From CACKLF01 sp002725175 (lineage in GTDB: Bacteria > Pseudomonadota > Alphaproteobacteria > Rhodobacterales > Rhodobacteraceae): 9,516 nucleotides of DNA. The position numbers were made by a program, and so were the translations under genes. The stretch spans positions 1 through 9,516 of the forward strand of contig PBQX02000002.1 of NCBI GenBank assembly GCA_002725175.2, read 5' to 3'. The notes beneath the pieces were generated by a model. It saw only the letters and a list, made by a program, of their open reading frames with translations. It was not told the DNA's origin and ran no database searches. Positions 1 through 7,194 of this stretch are shown piece after piece (positions within the stretch are counted from its first letter, which is position 1; every line of letters starts with the position of its first letter).

Positions 1-620
1 TTACCTCACCAATATTTGTATTGTTGTTTTCTTTTATTTTTTTTAAGGAATCTATTTCCAAGGTTCAGGTAATCTCATTCGCTTTAGGTTTGCTTGGGGT
101 ATTCCTTATCTTTGGAAGAAATTTTCAAGGCCTCACCCTTTATCACATATTTCCTATTCTTGCTGGTGCCAGCTATGCAATAGGTGTAATTTTAACTAAT
201 CGCTACTGTAGTAAAGAAACTCCATTAACTTTACTTCTTTGTTTTCTGGTGGCAATTGGAATAGTCGGTTTTTTAATAACTATATGGTTTACAGTTTATC
301 CTGCCGATGAAAAATACCTTTTGGAAGCTCCTTTCCTATTTAAAGGATGGCAGGAGATGGATGCTTTTTATTGGAAAATGATTATTCTTGTAGGCTTGTC
401 AGGGGCGACGGCCATATACTTAATGATTTTAGCATATCAAATTGGACGCCCAACTTATTCTGCAATTTATGAATATACTTATTTAATTTCGGCAGGTTTT
501 TTTGGCTGGTATATTTGGGGAACCGTGCCAACTTTTTTAAGTTTCATGGGTATTATTGCTATTATTCTGGCTGGAACAATTATTGCTATAAATGGTGCTT
601 TAGTTAGGAAGTCTGGGTAA
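1..620 (+). CDS. DMT-superfamily (EamA-like) transporter, 3' part only
   Basis: This is the C-terminal part of a multi-spanning inner-membrane permease, probably of the drug/metabolite transporter (EamA) type. The frame is open to the left edge: the codons before the first possible start, a TTG at 21, read TSPIFV and belong to a membrane helix, so the true start is outside the window. About six further hydrophobic segments follow. The first visible stretch ends in KESISKVQ followed by a Gly-rich helix, which is how the first EamA repeat usually closes. The second repeat then runs to a final helix and a short basic tail (VRKSG). Family members usually have about 290-310 residues with ten helices, so roughly a third is missing. 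The substrate cannot be read from the sequence. The gene converges with the aminotransferase gene, with 71 nt between the stop codons and no clear terminator. Confidence 0.8.
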   Translation, partial: TSPIFVLLFSFIFFKESISKVQVISFALGLLGVFLIFGRNFQGLTLYHIFPILAGASYAIGVILTNRYCSKETPLTLLLCFLVAIGIVGFLITIWFTVYPADEKYLLEAPFLFKGWQEMDAFYWKMIILVGLSGATAIYLMILAYQIGRPTYSAIYEYTYLISAGFFGWYIWGTVPTFLSFMGIIAIILAGTIIAINGALVRKSG

Positions 621-691
621 TTAGCTTAAAGTACTTTTGCTATTGCTGTAGAAACTATCTATTAGTTAAATTTGATCACTGAGTACGATAC

Positions 692-2044
692 TCAATATAG
701 GCCAGTCTCTTTCTCAAATGTAGTTATCGTTTCCGCGAGTAATTCCAAAAGTAGATCTGTTTCTTTGATAGTAGAGATAAGAGGAGGGCTAATCATTAAC
801 CATTCGCCAAAAATTCCATTTGCTGTCTTTCGTGTATAAATCAGAATGCCCTTTTCCATTCCAATTTCTGCCAGCCTATAAACGGCCCTATATTTTTTAT
901 CAAAAACTTCTTTTGTTGATTTGTCTGAAACGATTTCTACTGCTAATAGTAAACCCGTGCCACGTACATCTCCAACAATATGGCTATTTTGAGCTAACTT
1001 TTCTAATCCAGACTTTAAGTATGCACCAACATTTTTTGCATTCAGAATTAACCCCTTTTCAGACACTTCAGATAAAACTGCNTCAGCTATAGCGCACGAT
1101 ANCGGATTAGAAGCGTAGGTATGTCCATGCAAAAACCCNCCGTCTCTAGCAACTTTTTCAACTATATAGTTGGGAGAGATAACGGCACCAAGTGGAGAAT
1201 AGCCAGCGCATAAGCCCTTTGCTAGNACAATTAGGTCGGGATTAGCGTCATTCCAATGTTCNGCTGCCAAAAAAGATCCTGTGCGGCCAGCACCACTCAT
1301 NACTTCATCGTAAATTAAAATTATNCCATATTTGCTGCATATTTGNCGTATTCTTGAATAATAGAAATCTGGTGCTATCAAGGCTCCTGTTGACAAGCCT
1401 CCCACTGGCTCAATTATAAATGCTAATATTGTCTCTGGCCCTTCATTTATTATAGTGCGTTCNAACTCATTTGCACAATNNTCAGCATATGTANCAACAT
1501 TATAGTTTTGGGGAAGCCGATATGAAAAGGGGACGGGAATTTTTGGAAGNACNTTTGACATTTTTTGGAATGTATTTTCCATTTGTGGATCACTGGATGC
1601 AGCAAAAGCTCCCATAGTAGAACCATGATAGCTCGGAGTTCTTGCAAGAACCTTGTGTCTTTCTTTTTCTCCTACTGAAATGGCATATTGCCTTGCAAGT
1701 TTAAATGAGGCCTCTATAGCCTCCGATCCACCTGATACAAAAAATGCTTGATCAAAATTATCACCTGATAAATTTACGAGCTTCTTCGCGAGTANTTTAT
1801 TAGGCTTATTTTCAAAAAANTTATAACTTGCAAAGCATACTTTTTCTGCCTGATTTTGCATTGCTCTGAGTACAGCCTCATTTTGGTGGCCNAAATTGCA
1901 AGTTACTGGTCCAGAGGATGCATCAAGATATNTCTTGCCTGTAGTATCAAAAAGATAAACTCCNTTACCATTTTCTACAGTGGGCAAAATTCCTGAACCC
2001 ATATAAAAATTTTGTACTGGGCCTCCTCGAGCTAAGTTATTCAA
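692..2044 (-). CDS. Class III PLP-dependent aminotransferase
   Basis: A cytoplasmic fold-type I aminotransferase of the class III (omega/ornithine/BioA-like) family, which moves an amino group between an amine or omega-amino acid and a keto acid such as pyruvate. The 450 residues match the family length. Visible landmarks are GGSEA at about 105-109 (phosphate cup), YHG at 139-141 (ring-stacking Tyr), EPVGG at 212-216, YDE at 245-247 (Asp to the pyridine nitrogen), GAGRTG at 251-256, the PLP lysine K276 in LAKGL, and HTYASNP at 308-314. The start is a TTG preceded by AAAGGG with a 6-nt gap, and an in-frame TAG lies ten codons upstream, so there is little room for a longer form. Nineteen N bases give 18 ambiguous residues, none at K276 or D246. 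The substrate is not identifiable. It is divergent from the hydrolase gene and may process an amine product of the same pathway, but that is inference. Confidence 0.92.
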   Translation of the reverse strand: MNNLARGGPVQNFYMGSGILPTVENGXGVYLFDTTGKXYLDASSGPVTCNXGHQNEAVLRAMQNQAEKVCFASYXFFENKPNKXLAKKLVNLSGDNFDQAFFVSGGSEAIEASFKLARQYAISVGEKERHKVLARTPSYHGSTMGAFAASSDPQMENTFQKMSXXLPKIPVPFSYRLPQNYNVXTYAXXCANEXERTIINEGPETILAFIIEPVGGLSTGALIAPDFYYSRIXQICSKYXIILIYDEXMSGAGRTGSFLAXEHWNDANPDLIXLAKGLCAGYSPLGAVISPNYIVEKVARDXGFLHGHTYASNPXSCAIAXAVLSEVSEKGLILNAKNVGAYLKSGLEKLAQNSHIVGDVRGTGLLLAVEIVSDKSTKEVFDKKYRAVYRLAEIGMEKGILIYTRKTANGIFGEWLMISPPLISTIKETDLLLELLAETITTFEKETGLY

Positions 2045-2135
2045 CTGATTCCCTTTCGTTTTAAAAGAAAGCTAGCTCTTCCAATTTTCTGTGTCATTAT
2101 AAAAATAACAAAATAAAATGTTTGGAGGAAGTAAA
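2045..2135. promoter_or_regulatory. Divergent intergenic region with candidate promoters
   Basis: This 91-nt gap separates the divergent aminotransferase and hydrolase genes, so it must hold the start signals of both unless transcription enters from elsewhere. On the minus strand a perfect TATAAT lies at 2101-2096, 51 nt before the TTG start, but the hexamer 17 nt further upstream (CAAACA) is a poor -35. The same AT-rich stretch gives TATAAA at 2098-2103 on the plus strand, also without a convincing -35. The two -10 candidates overlap, so the genes could compete for polymerase or share a regulator. No clear operator palindrome was found. Confidence 0.35.
2124..2129 (+). promoter_or_regulatory. 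Shine-Dalgarno site that sets the hydrolase start
   Basis: GGAGGA lies 6 nt before the ATG at 2136. An in-frame ATG at 2118 has no Shine-Dalgarno sequence before it, and using it would place this site inside the coding sequence. The second ATG is therefore the likely start. Confidence 0.8.
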
Positions 2136-3086
2136 ATGCCCTATCCTGGAATGGATCCCTCATTAATTAACTTTGTTAATACTATGGCTCCTAAGGAAGG
2201 GGAAATGCCTTATGAAGGTCAACCTATAGAATTTAGAAAAAAAATGGCTGCAAAGTCGGCTAAACTTTCTTTAAAGAGACCTGAATCTTTAGCTATTAAG
2301 GAACATATTTTTGAAACTCCGCTTGGATCAGTAAGTGCTCGAATTTATTCTCCTAAAGAATTAGATAAACCGGGCCCATGTTTAGTCTATATGCANGGTG
2401 GTGGGTGGATTATTGGAGATCTAAATTCCCATGATTCAGTTTGTGTTGATATTGCGATCGAGGCTCAAACTGTAGTTATAGCTCTAGANTATGNGCTTTC
2501 ACCTGAACANAAGTTTCCATTCGCCTTAGACCAATGTGAGTGGATTTTTTCGCATGTTTATGAAAATGCAAGCAAGTTTAATATTANNCCTGACTTTCTT
2601 TCTATTGGCGGGGATTCTGCAGGTGGAAATCTNGCACTTGCCTGNACTCTTTCATTAAAAAATAAGGAGAAGGCTCTGCCTTTTTATCAATTTCTTATTT
2701 ATCCTTGTATAGGNAACGATTTTAGTANCCCTTCATATGANAAACACGCAAATGCTCCTTTCTTGGATAAAAAATCTATGATCTGGATATGGGAAACATA
2801 TTTAAAAGATACGGCAGATTATTTAAATCCACTAGCATTTCCACTGCTCGAAAAAGATCTATCAAATTTACCTCAGACGATAATTCTAAATGCAGAGTTA
2901 GACCCTTTGGCTCATGAAGGTGCTGAACTGGCAGGAAAGTTAATAGCTGCTAAGGTGCCCACATATCATTTTGAGGCAAAATCTCTTATTCATGGCTTCA
3001 TCCGTTGTAGAGGCGAGAGCCCTCTGGCGGAAAAGGTATTTAAAAATATTTGCAAGCATTTAGAAGTTATCAATGCTAATAAGTAA
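2136..3086 (+). CDS. Alpha/beta hydrolase, HSL (family IV) esterase type
   Basis: A probable carboxylesterase of the hormone-sensitive-lipase family, cytoplasmic because no signal peptide is visible. It has 316 residues counted from the ATG at 2136, which I chose over the ATG at 2118 because of the strong ribosome site between them. The oxyanion-hole motif HGGGW is at 87-91, where the His codon reads CAN (His or Gln) and is presumed His. The nucleophile S161 sits in GDSAGGN. The acid is D256 in AELDPLAHEG and the base H286 in IHGF, giving a complete triad in the usual order and spacing. Eleven N bases fall in the gene; one codon reads TGN and must be Cys or Trp for the frame to stay open. The gene is followed after 47 nt by the dioxygenase gene on the same strand, so the two are probably co-transcribed. 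A role in releasing an aromatic from an ester is inference; the substrate cannot be told. Confidence 0.9.
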   Translation: MPYPGMDPSLINFVNTMAPKEGEMPYEGQPIEFRKKMAAKSAKLSLKRPESLAIKEHIFETPLGSVSARIYSPKELDKPGPCLVYMXGGGWIIGDLNSHDSVCVDIAIEAQTVVIALXYXLSPEXKFPFALDQCEWIFSHVYENASKFNIXPDFLSIGGDSAGGNXALAXTLSLKNKEKALPFYQFLIYPCIXNDFSXPSYXKHANAPFLDKKSMIWIWETYLKDTADYLNPLAFPLLEKDLSNLPQTIILNAELDPLAHEGAELAGKLIAAKVPTYHFEAKSLIHGFIRCRGESPLAEKVFKNICKHLEVINANK

Positions 3087-3133
3087 TAATTCGGAAGATA
3101 ATTTGCTTTCACGAGGTTAGAGGGAATGGGTTT

Positions 3134-4009
3134 ATGAAAAATGTATCTAAAGAAACGATAACTAAGGCTTTCTTAGAATATTGTGGAAAGGATACAAAAC
3201 CTCGCACATTTTTTCTTTTGAAGAAGTTAGTTGAGCATCTGCATGAGTTTGCGAAGGAAACTGAATTAACCCACGAAGAGTGGCTCTTTGCTATAGATTT
3301 TTTAACTCGTGCGGGTGAAATTACAGATAAGGAGCGTAATGAATTTATCCTCTTGTCTGATACTGTAGGNTTNTCCTCATTAATTGATATGCTTGGATCA
3401 CAACATGAGGGAACNTCGTCTTCTGTATTAGGGCCTTTCCATATTGCTAGNGCACCAGANCTTCCTGTGGGAGGAGATNTATGTAAAAGTAATGAAGGTA
3501 GCACNGTTGTTCTNGAAGGATATGTCAGGGATAATAACGACAATCCCATTCCGGATGCTACTATTGAAATTTGGCAAACCGCTGACAATGGTTTGTATTC
3601 AAACCAAGATCCAGAGCAGGAAGAATATAATCTGCGCTGCTGTATGAAGGTTGGNTCTGATGGTCGATATGCTTTGACCACTGTTAGACCGGCACCATAT
3701 AAGGTTCCGGACGATGGGCCGGTGGGCGAATTACTAAGAGCCACAGGCAGGAATGCTTGGCGGCCATCACATTTTCACTTCATAATTTCTGCCAAAGGCT
3801 ATCGTCAGTTAGTTACGGAGTTATTCCCTGCGGATGATCCACATTTAGATTCAGATGCTGTTTTTGGTGTAAGGGAAGATTTAATATTGGTNTATAAGGA
3901 GATGGATGATTTAAGAGCGTTACCTNATGATTTAAGTGTGGGGAAAGAAGTTTCTCTTCCATTCTTTAAAGTTGATTTTGATTTTGTTCTTATACCTTCA
4001 AAAAGTTAG
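3134..4009 (+). CDS. Intradiol ring-cleavage dioxygenase (hydroxyquinol/catechol 1,2-type)
   Basis: A non-haem Fe(III) enzyme that opens a catecholic ring between the two hydroxyl carbons. Hydroxyquinol would give maleylacetate and catechol would give cis,cis-muconate. The 291 residues fit the family. Residues about 10-75 form the helical N-terminal dimerisation domain, ending in LLSDTV, and residues about 100-290 form the catalytic beta-sandwich. The four iron ligands can be placed as Y155, Y189, H213 and H215, with the conserved R210 three residues before the first His; this spacing matches catechol 1,2-dioxygenases. The N-terminal domain excludes the protocatechuate 3,4-dioxygenase subunits. 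Choosing between hydroxyquinol and catechol needs a phylogeny. The ATG at 3134 follows AGAGGG with a 9-nt gap; another ATG at 3126 stops after three codons. Eleven N bases occur, nine at third codon positions. No other ring-cleavage pathway gene is visible. Confidence 0.93.
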   Translation: MKNVSKETITKAFLEYCGKDTKPRTFFLLKKLVEHLHEFAKETELTHEEWLFAIDFLTRAGEITDKERNEFILLSDTVXXSSLIDMLGSQHEGXSSSVLGPFHIAXAPXLPVGGDXCKSNEGSXVVXEGYVRDNNDNPIPDATIEIWQTADNGLYSNQDPEQEEYNLRCCMKVXSDGRYALTTVRPAPYKVPDDGPVGELLRATGRNAWRPSHFHFIISAKGYRQLVTELFPADDPHLDSDAVFGVREDLILXYKEMDDLRALPXDLSVGKEVSLPFFKVDFDFVLIPSKS

Positions 4010-4038
4010 GGTCAGACTATTGCCAGCATTTATATCTG

Positions 4039-4076
4039 AAAAAAGGAATTACTTTCTATCCTTATAGTAATCCTTT
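4039..4076 (-). terminator. Candidate intrinsic terminator of the TRAP-sulfatase operon
   Basis: On the minus strand an 11-bp stem (AAAGGATTACT paired with AGTAATTCCTTT, one bulged base) encloses a 12-nt loop and runs straight into six T residues (complement of 4044-4039). The stem covers the stop codon of the phosphonate-hydrolase-like gene at 4049-4051. It is AT-rich and so not very stable. In the plus direction there is no T-run, so it probably does not act as a classical terminator for the dioxygenase gene, although it lies only 32 nt past that stop. Confidence 0.5.
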
Positions 4077-5683
4077 CCAAAGAGTTTCTTGTACTCATCC
4101 TCGTCCCAAACCCCTATAATAATTCCTTCTGGTTCTCTTTGTAATGTCATTTTTTCTATTTCTTCTTTGGTAATTGTCGTGCGCGAATGATGAAGNCTGG
4201 TCCAAGTAAATATAGCATCATAAAAACGTTGCATTTCTTTTAAGTGAATCGGATCTTTACTTTCCCCCAGATCATCTAACTCATCTGGGTCATTTTTGAG
4301 GTCAAAGAACATAGGTCTGAAATCTTCAGCAAAGACATACTTCCATCTATCATCTCTAATCATAATCAATCTCGCATTATTTTGATCATTTCCTATGATT
4401 TGCCTAGCTTCGCGCGTTGAATAATCATATTCAGAAATTGCATATTTTCTCCAGTATTCGGTAGGTGATTTTTTATGTAATAAAGGTGCTAGGTCTTTGC
4501 CTTCCAAAATTTGGGGCTTACTTTTTTTTGAAAAAAAGTCGAGAAATGTCGGAGCTAGATCTATACTTTCAACTAACTCGTCTCTTTCCATGCCTCGTGT
4601 TNCGTCAGCTTCTTTCCTAGGATCATATATAATCAAAGGTACTTTNACTGATTGATCATGGAACAGATCTTTTTCACCCATCCAATGATCTCCCAGGTAA
4701 TCGCCGTGATCAGAAGTGAATACTATCATTGTTTTTTCAAATAAATTTTTCTCTTTCATCCATTTAAATAAGATTCCTAACTGATCATCTATTTGTTTAA
4801 TAAGACCCATATATGCTGGAATGACGCGTTCTCTGACGTCATCTCGGGCGAATGTTTTACAATATTTAGATTCTAAGAAAGCCTTAAAAACCGGATGGTT
4901 CGTTTCCTTTTCTTTTTCATCTCTAACGGGAGGTATTATATGGCTTGAATTATACATTGTGTTGTAGGGTGTGGGAACGATATACGGCCAATGNGGNTTT
5001 ATATAAGATAGNTGGCAAAGCCAGGGGTCATCTCCAGCATCTTTCATGAAATCAATTGCCCGTTGGGTCATGTAGGGAGTTTCAGAATCTTCTTCATTTA
5101 CATCTGCCGCTAGATTTGAGTTTTTTAATAACCAACCTGATAGACGGTCCCCACTTTCTGAAATTCCAGAATTTGCGTGATCGTCCCAGGGATTTTCGGA
5201 ATTGTATCCTTTACTCCGAAGGTAATCATCATATTTGGGATTTGGGTTATAAGGGCCATAGGGGTGTAAGCCATCGTCTCTCTCAAAGGGTTCGAAGCCN
5301 CATTCGGAAAGATGAACACCTATNGTTGAATTTATGTCNACTCCAAGACGTTTCATGCCTTCAACATCAGGTTTCATATGTGTTTTCCCGACAATGACTG
5401 ACCTNACNCCTTCTTCTCGCAAATGATCGCCAATGGTTTTTTCCCCTACCTTTAAGGGAATACCATTCCATGTTGAGCCGTGTGATCTACAGTATCTTCC
5501 NGTATATGTGCTCATCCTTGAAGGGCCACAAAAAGGTGACTGNACATATGCGTTATTAAATTTAACTCCCTGCTCAGCTAATTTATCAATNTTTGGNGTT
5601 TTCAAATGGGGGTGACCATAGCAGGAAAGNTAATCCCATCTAAGTTGATCGGCCATAATAAACAAAACATTTTTATTATTCAT
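4049..5683 (-). CDS. Formylglycine-dependent sulfatase-superfamily hydrolase, phosphonate monoester hydrolase-like
   Basis: An alkaline-phosphatase-fold hydrolase carrying the type I sulfatase signature CGPSR at 52-56, in which C52 would be oxidised to formylglycine. Metal and substrate residues that can be placed are D12-Q13 in ADQ, N73 in WNG, K100/T101 in GKTH, H231 in HWPY, D325-H326 in SDHG and K338 in GEKD. The D-Q pair, the WNG motif after the signature, and the C-terminal part (RTTIT at about 501-505 followed by GIIIGVW) resemble phosphonate monoester hydrolases/phosphodiesterases of rhizobia and Burkholderia. Those are known to be promiscuous towards phosphate diesters, phosphonate monoesters and sulfate esters. 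There is no signal peptide, so it is probably cytoplasmic. The ATG start has only a weak GGAA upstream. Codon 18 reads TAN and must be Tyr for the frame to stay open. It is the last gene of the minus-strand operon, 33 nt after the other sulfatase gene. A simple aryl or alkyl sulfatase remains possible. Confidence 0.88.
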   Translation of the reverse strand: MNNKNVLFIMADQLRWDXLSCYGHPHLKXPXIDKLAEQGVKFNNAYXQSPFCGPSRMSTYXGRYCRSHGSTWNGIPLKVGEKTIGDHLREEXXRSVIVGKTHMKPDVEGMKRLGXDINSXIGVHLSEXGFEPFERDDGLHPYGPYNPNPKYDDYLRSKGYNSENPWDDHANSGISESGDRLSGWLLKNSNLAADVNEEDSETPYMTQRAIDFMKDAGDDPWLCXLSYIXXHWPYIVPTPYNTMYNSSHIIPPVRDEKEKETNHPVFKAFLESKYCKTFARDDVRERVIPAYMGLIKQIDDQLGILFKWMKEKNLFEKTMIVFTSDHGDYLGDHWMGEKDLFHDQSXKVPLIIYDPRKEADXTRGMERDELVESIDLAPTFLDFFSKKSKPQILEGKDLAPLLHKKSPTEYWRKYAISEYDYSTREARQIIGNDQNNARLIMIRDDRWKYVFAEDFRPMFFDLKNDPDELDDLGESKDPIHLKEMQRFYDAIFTWTXLHHSRTTITKEEIEKMTLQREPEGIIIGVWDEDEYKKLFGKDYYKDRK

Positions 5684-5716
5684 TTGTTTGTTCCAAATAC
5701 TTAGATTTTGTTTTTT

Positions 5717-7165
5717 TTAATATGTGCAAGACCAATCCTCACCCCAGATTTTTTTCCAAAAAGCTTCGCTTGAAACATTAGACTTTGCTTTTCCGCCATT
5801 CCATAAATCAAACTTTGGATTTGAATGTGACTTGAAATAATCATGAAGTTTTTTTGATAAAGTTTCAATAATGCTTTTATATTTTATCTCTTCTGACAAG
5901 TTTTTATATTCTAAAGGATCATTTCTTAAATCATAAAGTTCAGGATTAAGGAATGGCATTTCCTGATTATTTATTCTTTCCATATAAAGCCAATCCTCAG
6001 TCCTAATTGCTCTGGTTTCCTCTTGTTCCATGAATAGAGCTTTTCTAAAGCTTGAATTGTTCTTTTTTAAATCAATTATTTGACTATCATTGTATGTGGT
6101 TTTTATTGGATCTAATCCGACATAGTTAAGGATTGTGTTTCCTATGTCTAATTGACTTACCAGAGCATTAGAATGTTCGTTACTAATATTTGGTCCTGAG
6201 AAAATAAGTGGAATATTAAAGCTAGGTTTTTTTATTGAAGAAGGCCATGCAGCTAGCCCATGCCCCCATATCCCATGATTTCCAAGAGAAAACCCATGAT
6301 CTGAAGTGTATAATATTAGAGTATTTTCTCTCAACTGTAAGGTTTCTAATTCATTGATTATACGGCCGATGCCTTTATCAATAAGAGAAACTTGCGAAAA
6401 ATAATTCCTAATACTGTCTTTTTCATTAGGAAGTAATATAGGTCCCGCAAATTGCTCCCTAGGTTTTCCGCCCGCTGCAATAACGCGTGATGTATATCGG
6501 TCAATGACCCGTTGATTTATCCCTTCTCTGGGAACAGATTGTATATCGCATTCATCGTAAAAACTTGCGAACTCATTTTTTGATCGGCCTTTTATAGCCG
6601 GCCAATGCCCGTAGGGACCATTGTAAGGAACAAAACAAAAAAATGGTGAATCTTCTCCTTTTCTTGATCTTAAGAATTCTATTGTTTTATCAGTGAAAAA
6701 ATCAACAGAGTGACCTTCAAAAGAGTAATTTTCGTCATTATCAATCATTTGATTGTTATAAAAACTGGTAGTATGTCCGTGAGGAAAAGTAACCCAGTGG
6801 TCAAATGAATGGGGGCTATTCTTAGCTTTCCCGAGATGATATTTTCCAATTAATGCATTCGTATATCCAGCTTCCTTTAATCTGCCTGGAAAGTTTTCAA
6901 ATTCTCCTATCGCATTCCATTTGTCAGGCCAAAATTTTTCTAAATTGTCGTCTAACCAATTGTGTATCCCATGCGCCGACGGCATAAGGCCTGTTAAAAC
7001 AGAAGCGCGGCATGGGGAGCACATGGCATTTGTGCAAAAAGCTGAAGAAAATAATTTTCCAGTTTTGGAAAGTTCATCAATATTGGGCGTTAAGACTTCA
7101 TCGTTCCCATAGCAACCAATGAATTCAGCAGACTGATTGTCTGACATAAATAGTAAAATATTCAT
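5717..7165 (-). CDS. Type I (formylglycine) sulfatase, cytoplasmic, substrate unknown
   Basis: A 482-residue sulfatase expected to hydrolyse a sulfate ester. The signature is CSPCR at 49-53, with C49 the formylglycine precursor; the fourth position is Cys where Ser is most common. The metal site can be assigned to D9-N10 in MSDNQ and D289-H290 in TSDHG. K108 and H110 in GKYHLGK and H187 in GHWPA are the likely substrate contacts. At the place where many sulfatases have G-K-G before the VPLI strand, this protein has G-H-G (H302), followed by a longer insert up to IPLIF at 318-322. The C-terminal part (YDLRNDPLEYKNL) has the usual subdomain. No signal peptide is present: the first beta strand starts at residue 2, which also supports the ATG chosen despite a poor ribosome site. 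It lies between the TRAP permease gene (29 nt) and the other hydrolase gene (33 nt), so it is very likely in one operon with them. It contains no N bases. Confidence 0.9.
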   Translation of the reverse strand: MNILLFMSDNQSAEFIGCYGNDEVLTPNIDELSKTGKLFSSAFCTNAMCSPCRASVLTGLMPSAHGIHNWLDDNLEKFWPDKWNAIGEFENFPGRLKEAGYTNALIGKYHLGKAKNSPHSFDHWVTFPHGHTTSFYNNQMIDNDENYSFEGHSVDFFTDKTIEFLRSRKGEDSPFFCFVPYNGPYGHWPAIKGRSKNEFASFYDECDIQSVPREGINQRVIDRYTSRVIAAGGKPREQFAGPILLPNEKDSIRNYFSQVSLIDKGIGRIINELETLQLRENTLILYTSDHGFSLGNHGIWGHGLAAWPSSIKKPSFNIPLIFSGPNISNEHSNALVSQLDIGNTILNYVGLDPIKTTYNDSQIIDLKKNNSSFRKALFMEQEETRAIRTEDWLYMERINNQEMPFLNPELYDLRNDPLEYKNLSEEIKYKSIIETLSKKLHDYFKSHSNPKFDLWNGGKAKSNVSSEAFWKKIWGEDWSCTY

Positions 7166-7194
7166 TTTAAATATCTTTTACCTGAGCTTTCTAT

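Noticed and set aside
680..694. Hairpin TGAGTA-CGA-TACTCA at the aminotransferase stop as a terminator
   Set aside because: The stem is only 6 bp with low GC and there is no T-run on either strand, so it may be chance.
820..1092. A 90-codon plus-strand frame inside the aminotransferase gene, and similar frames at 5056-5397, 6921-7112, 8426-8635 and 8744-9028
   Set aside because: All are shadows of well-supported genes on the other strand, with no ribosome site or domain of their own.
2118..2120. First in-frame ATG as the start of the alpha/beta hydrolase
   Set aside because: It has no Shine-Dalgarno sequence, while the ATG at 2136 has GGAGGA at ideal spacing.
3109..3744. A 211-codon open frame on the minus strand opposite the dioxygenase gene
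   Set aside because: It is antisense to a gene with all catalytic residues, its product is low-complexity Ser/Pro-rich with no recognisable domain, and the N bases follow the codon positions of the plus-strand gene.
5630..5632. Possible nonsense codon (TAN) near the start of the phosphonate-hydrolase-like gene, and TGN at 2643-2645 in the hydrolase
   Set aside because: Both can be sense codons (Tyr; Cys or Trp), the rest of each gene is intact, and Tyr fits the family pattern RWDYLSCYG, so pseudogenes are unlikely.
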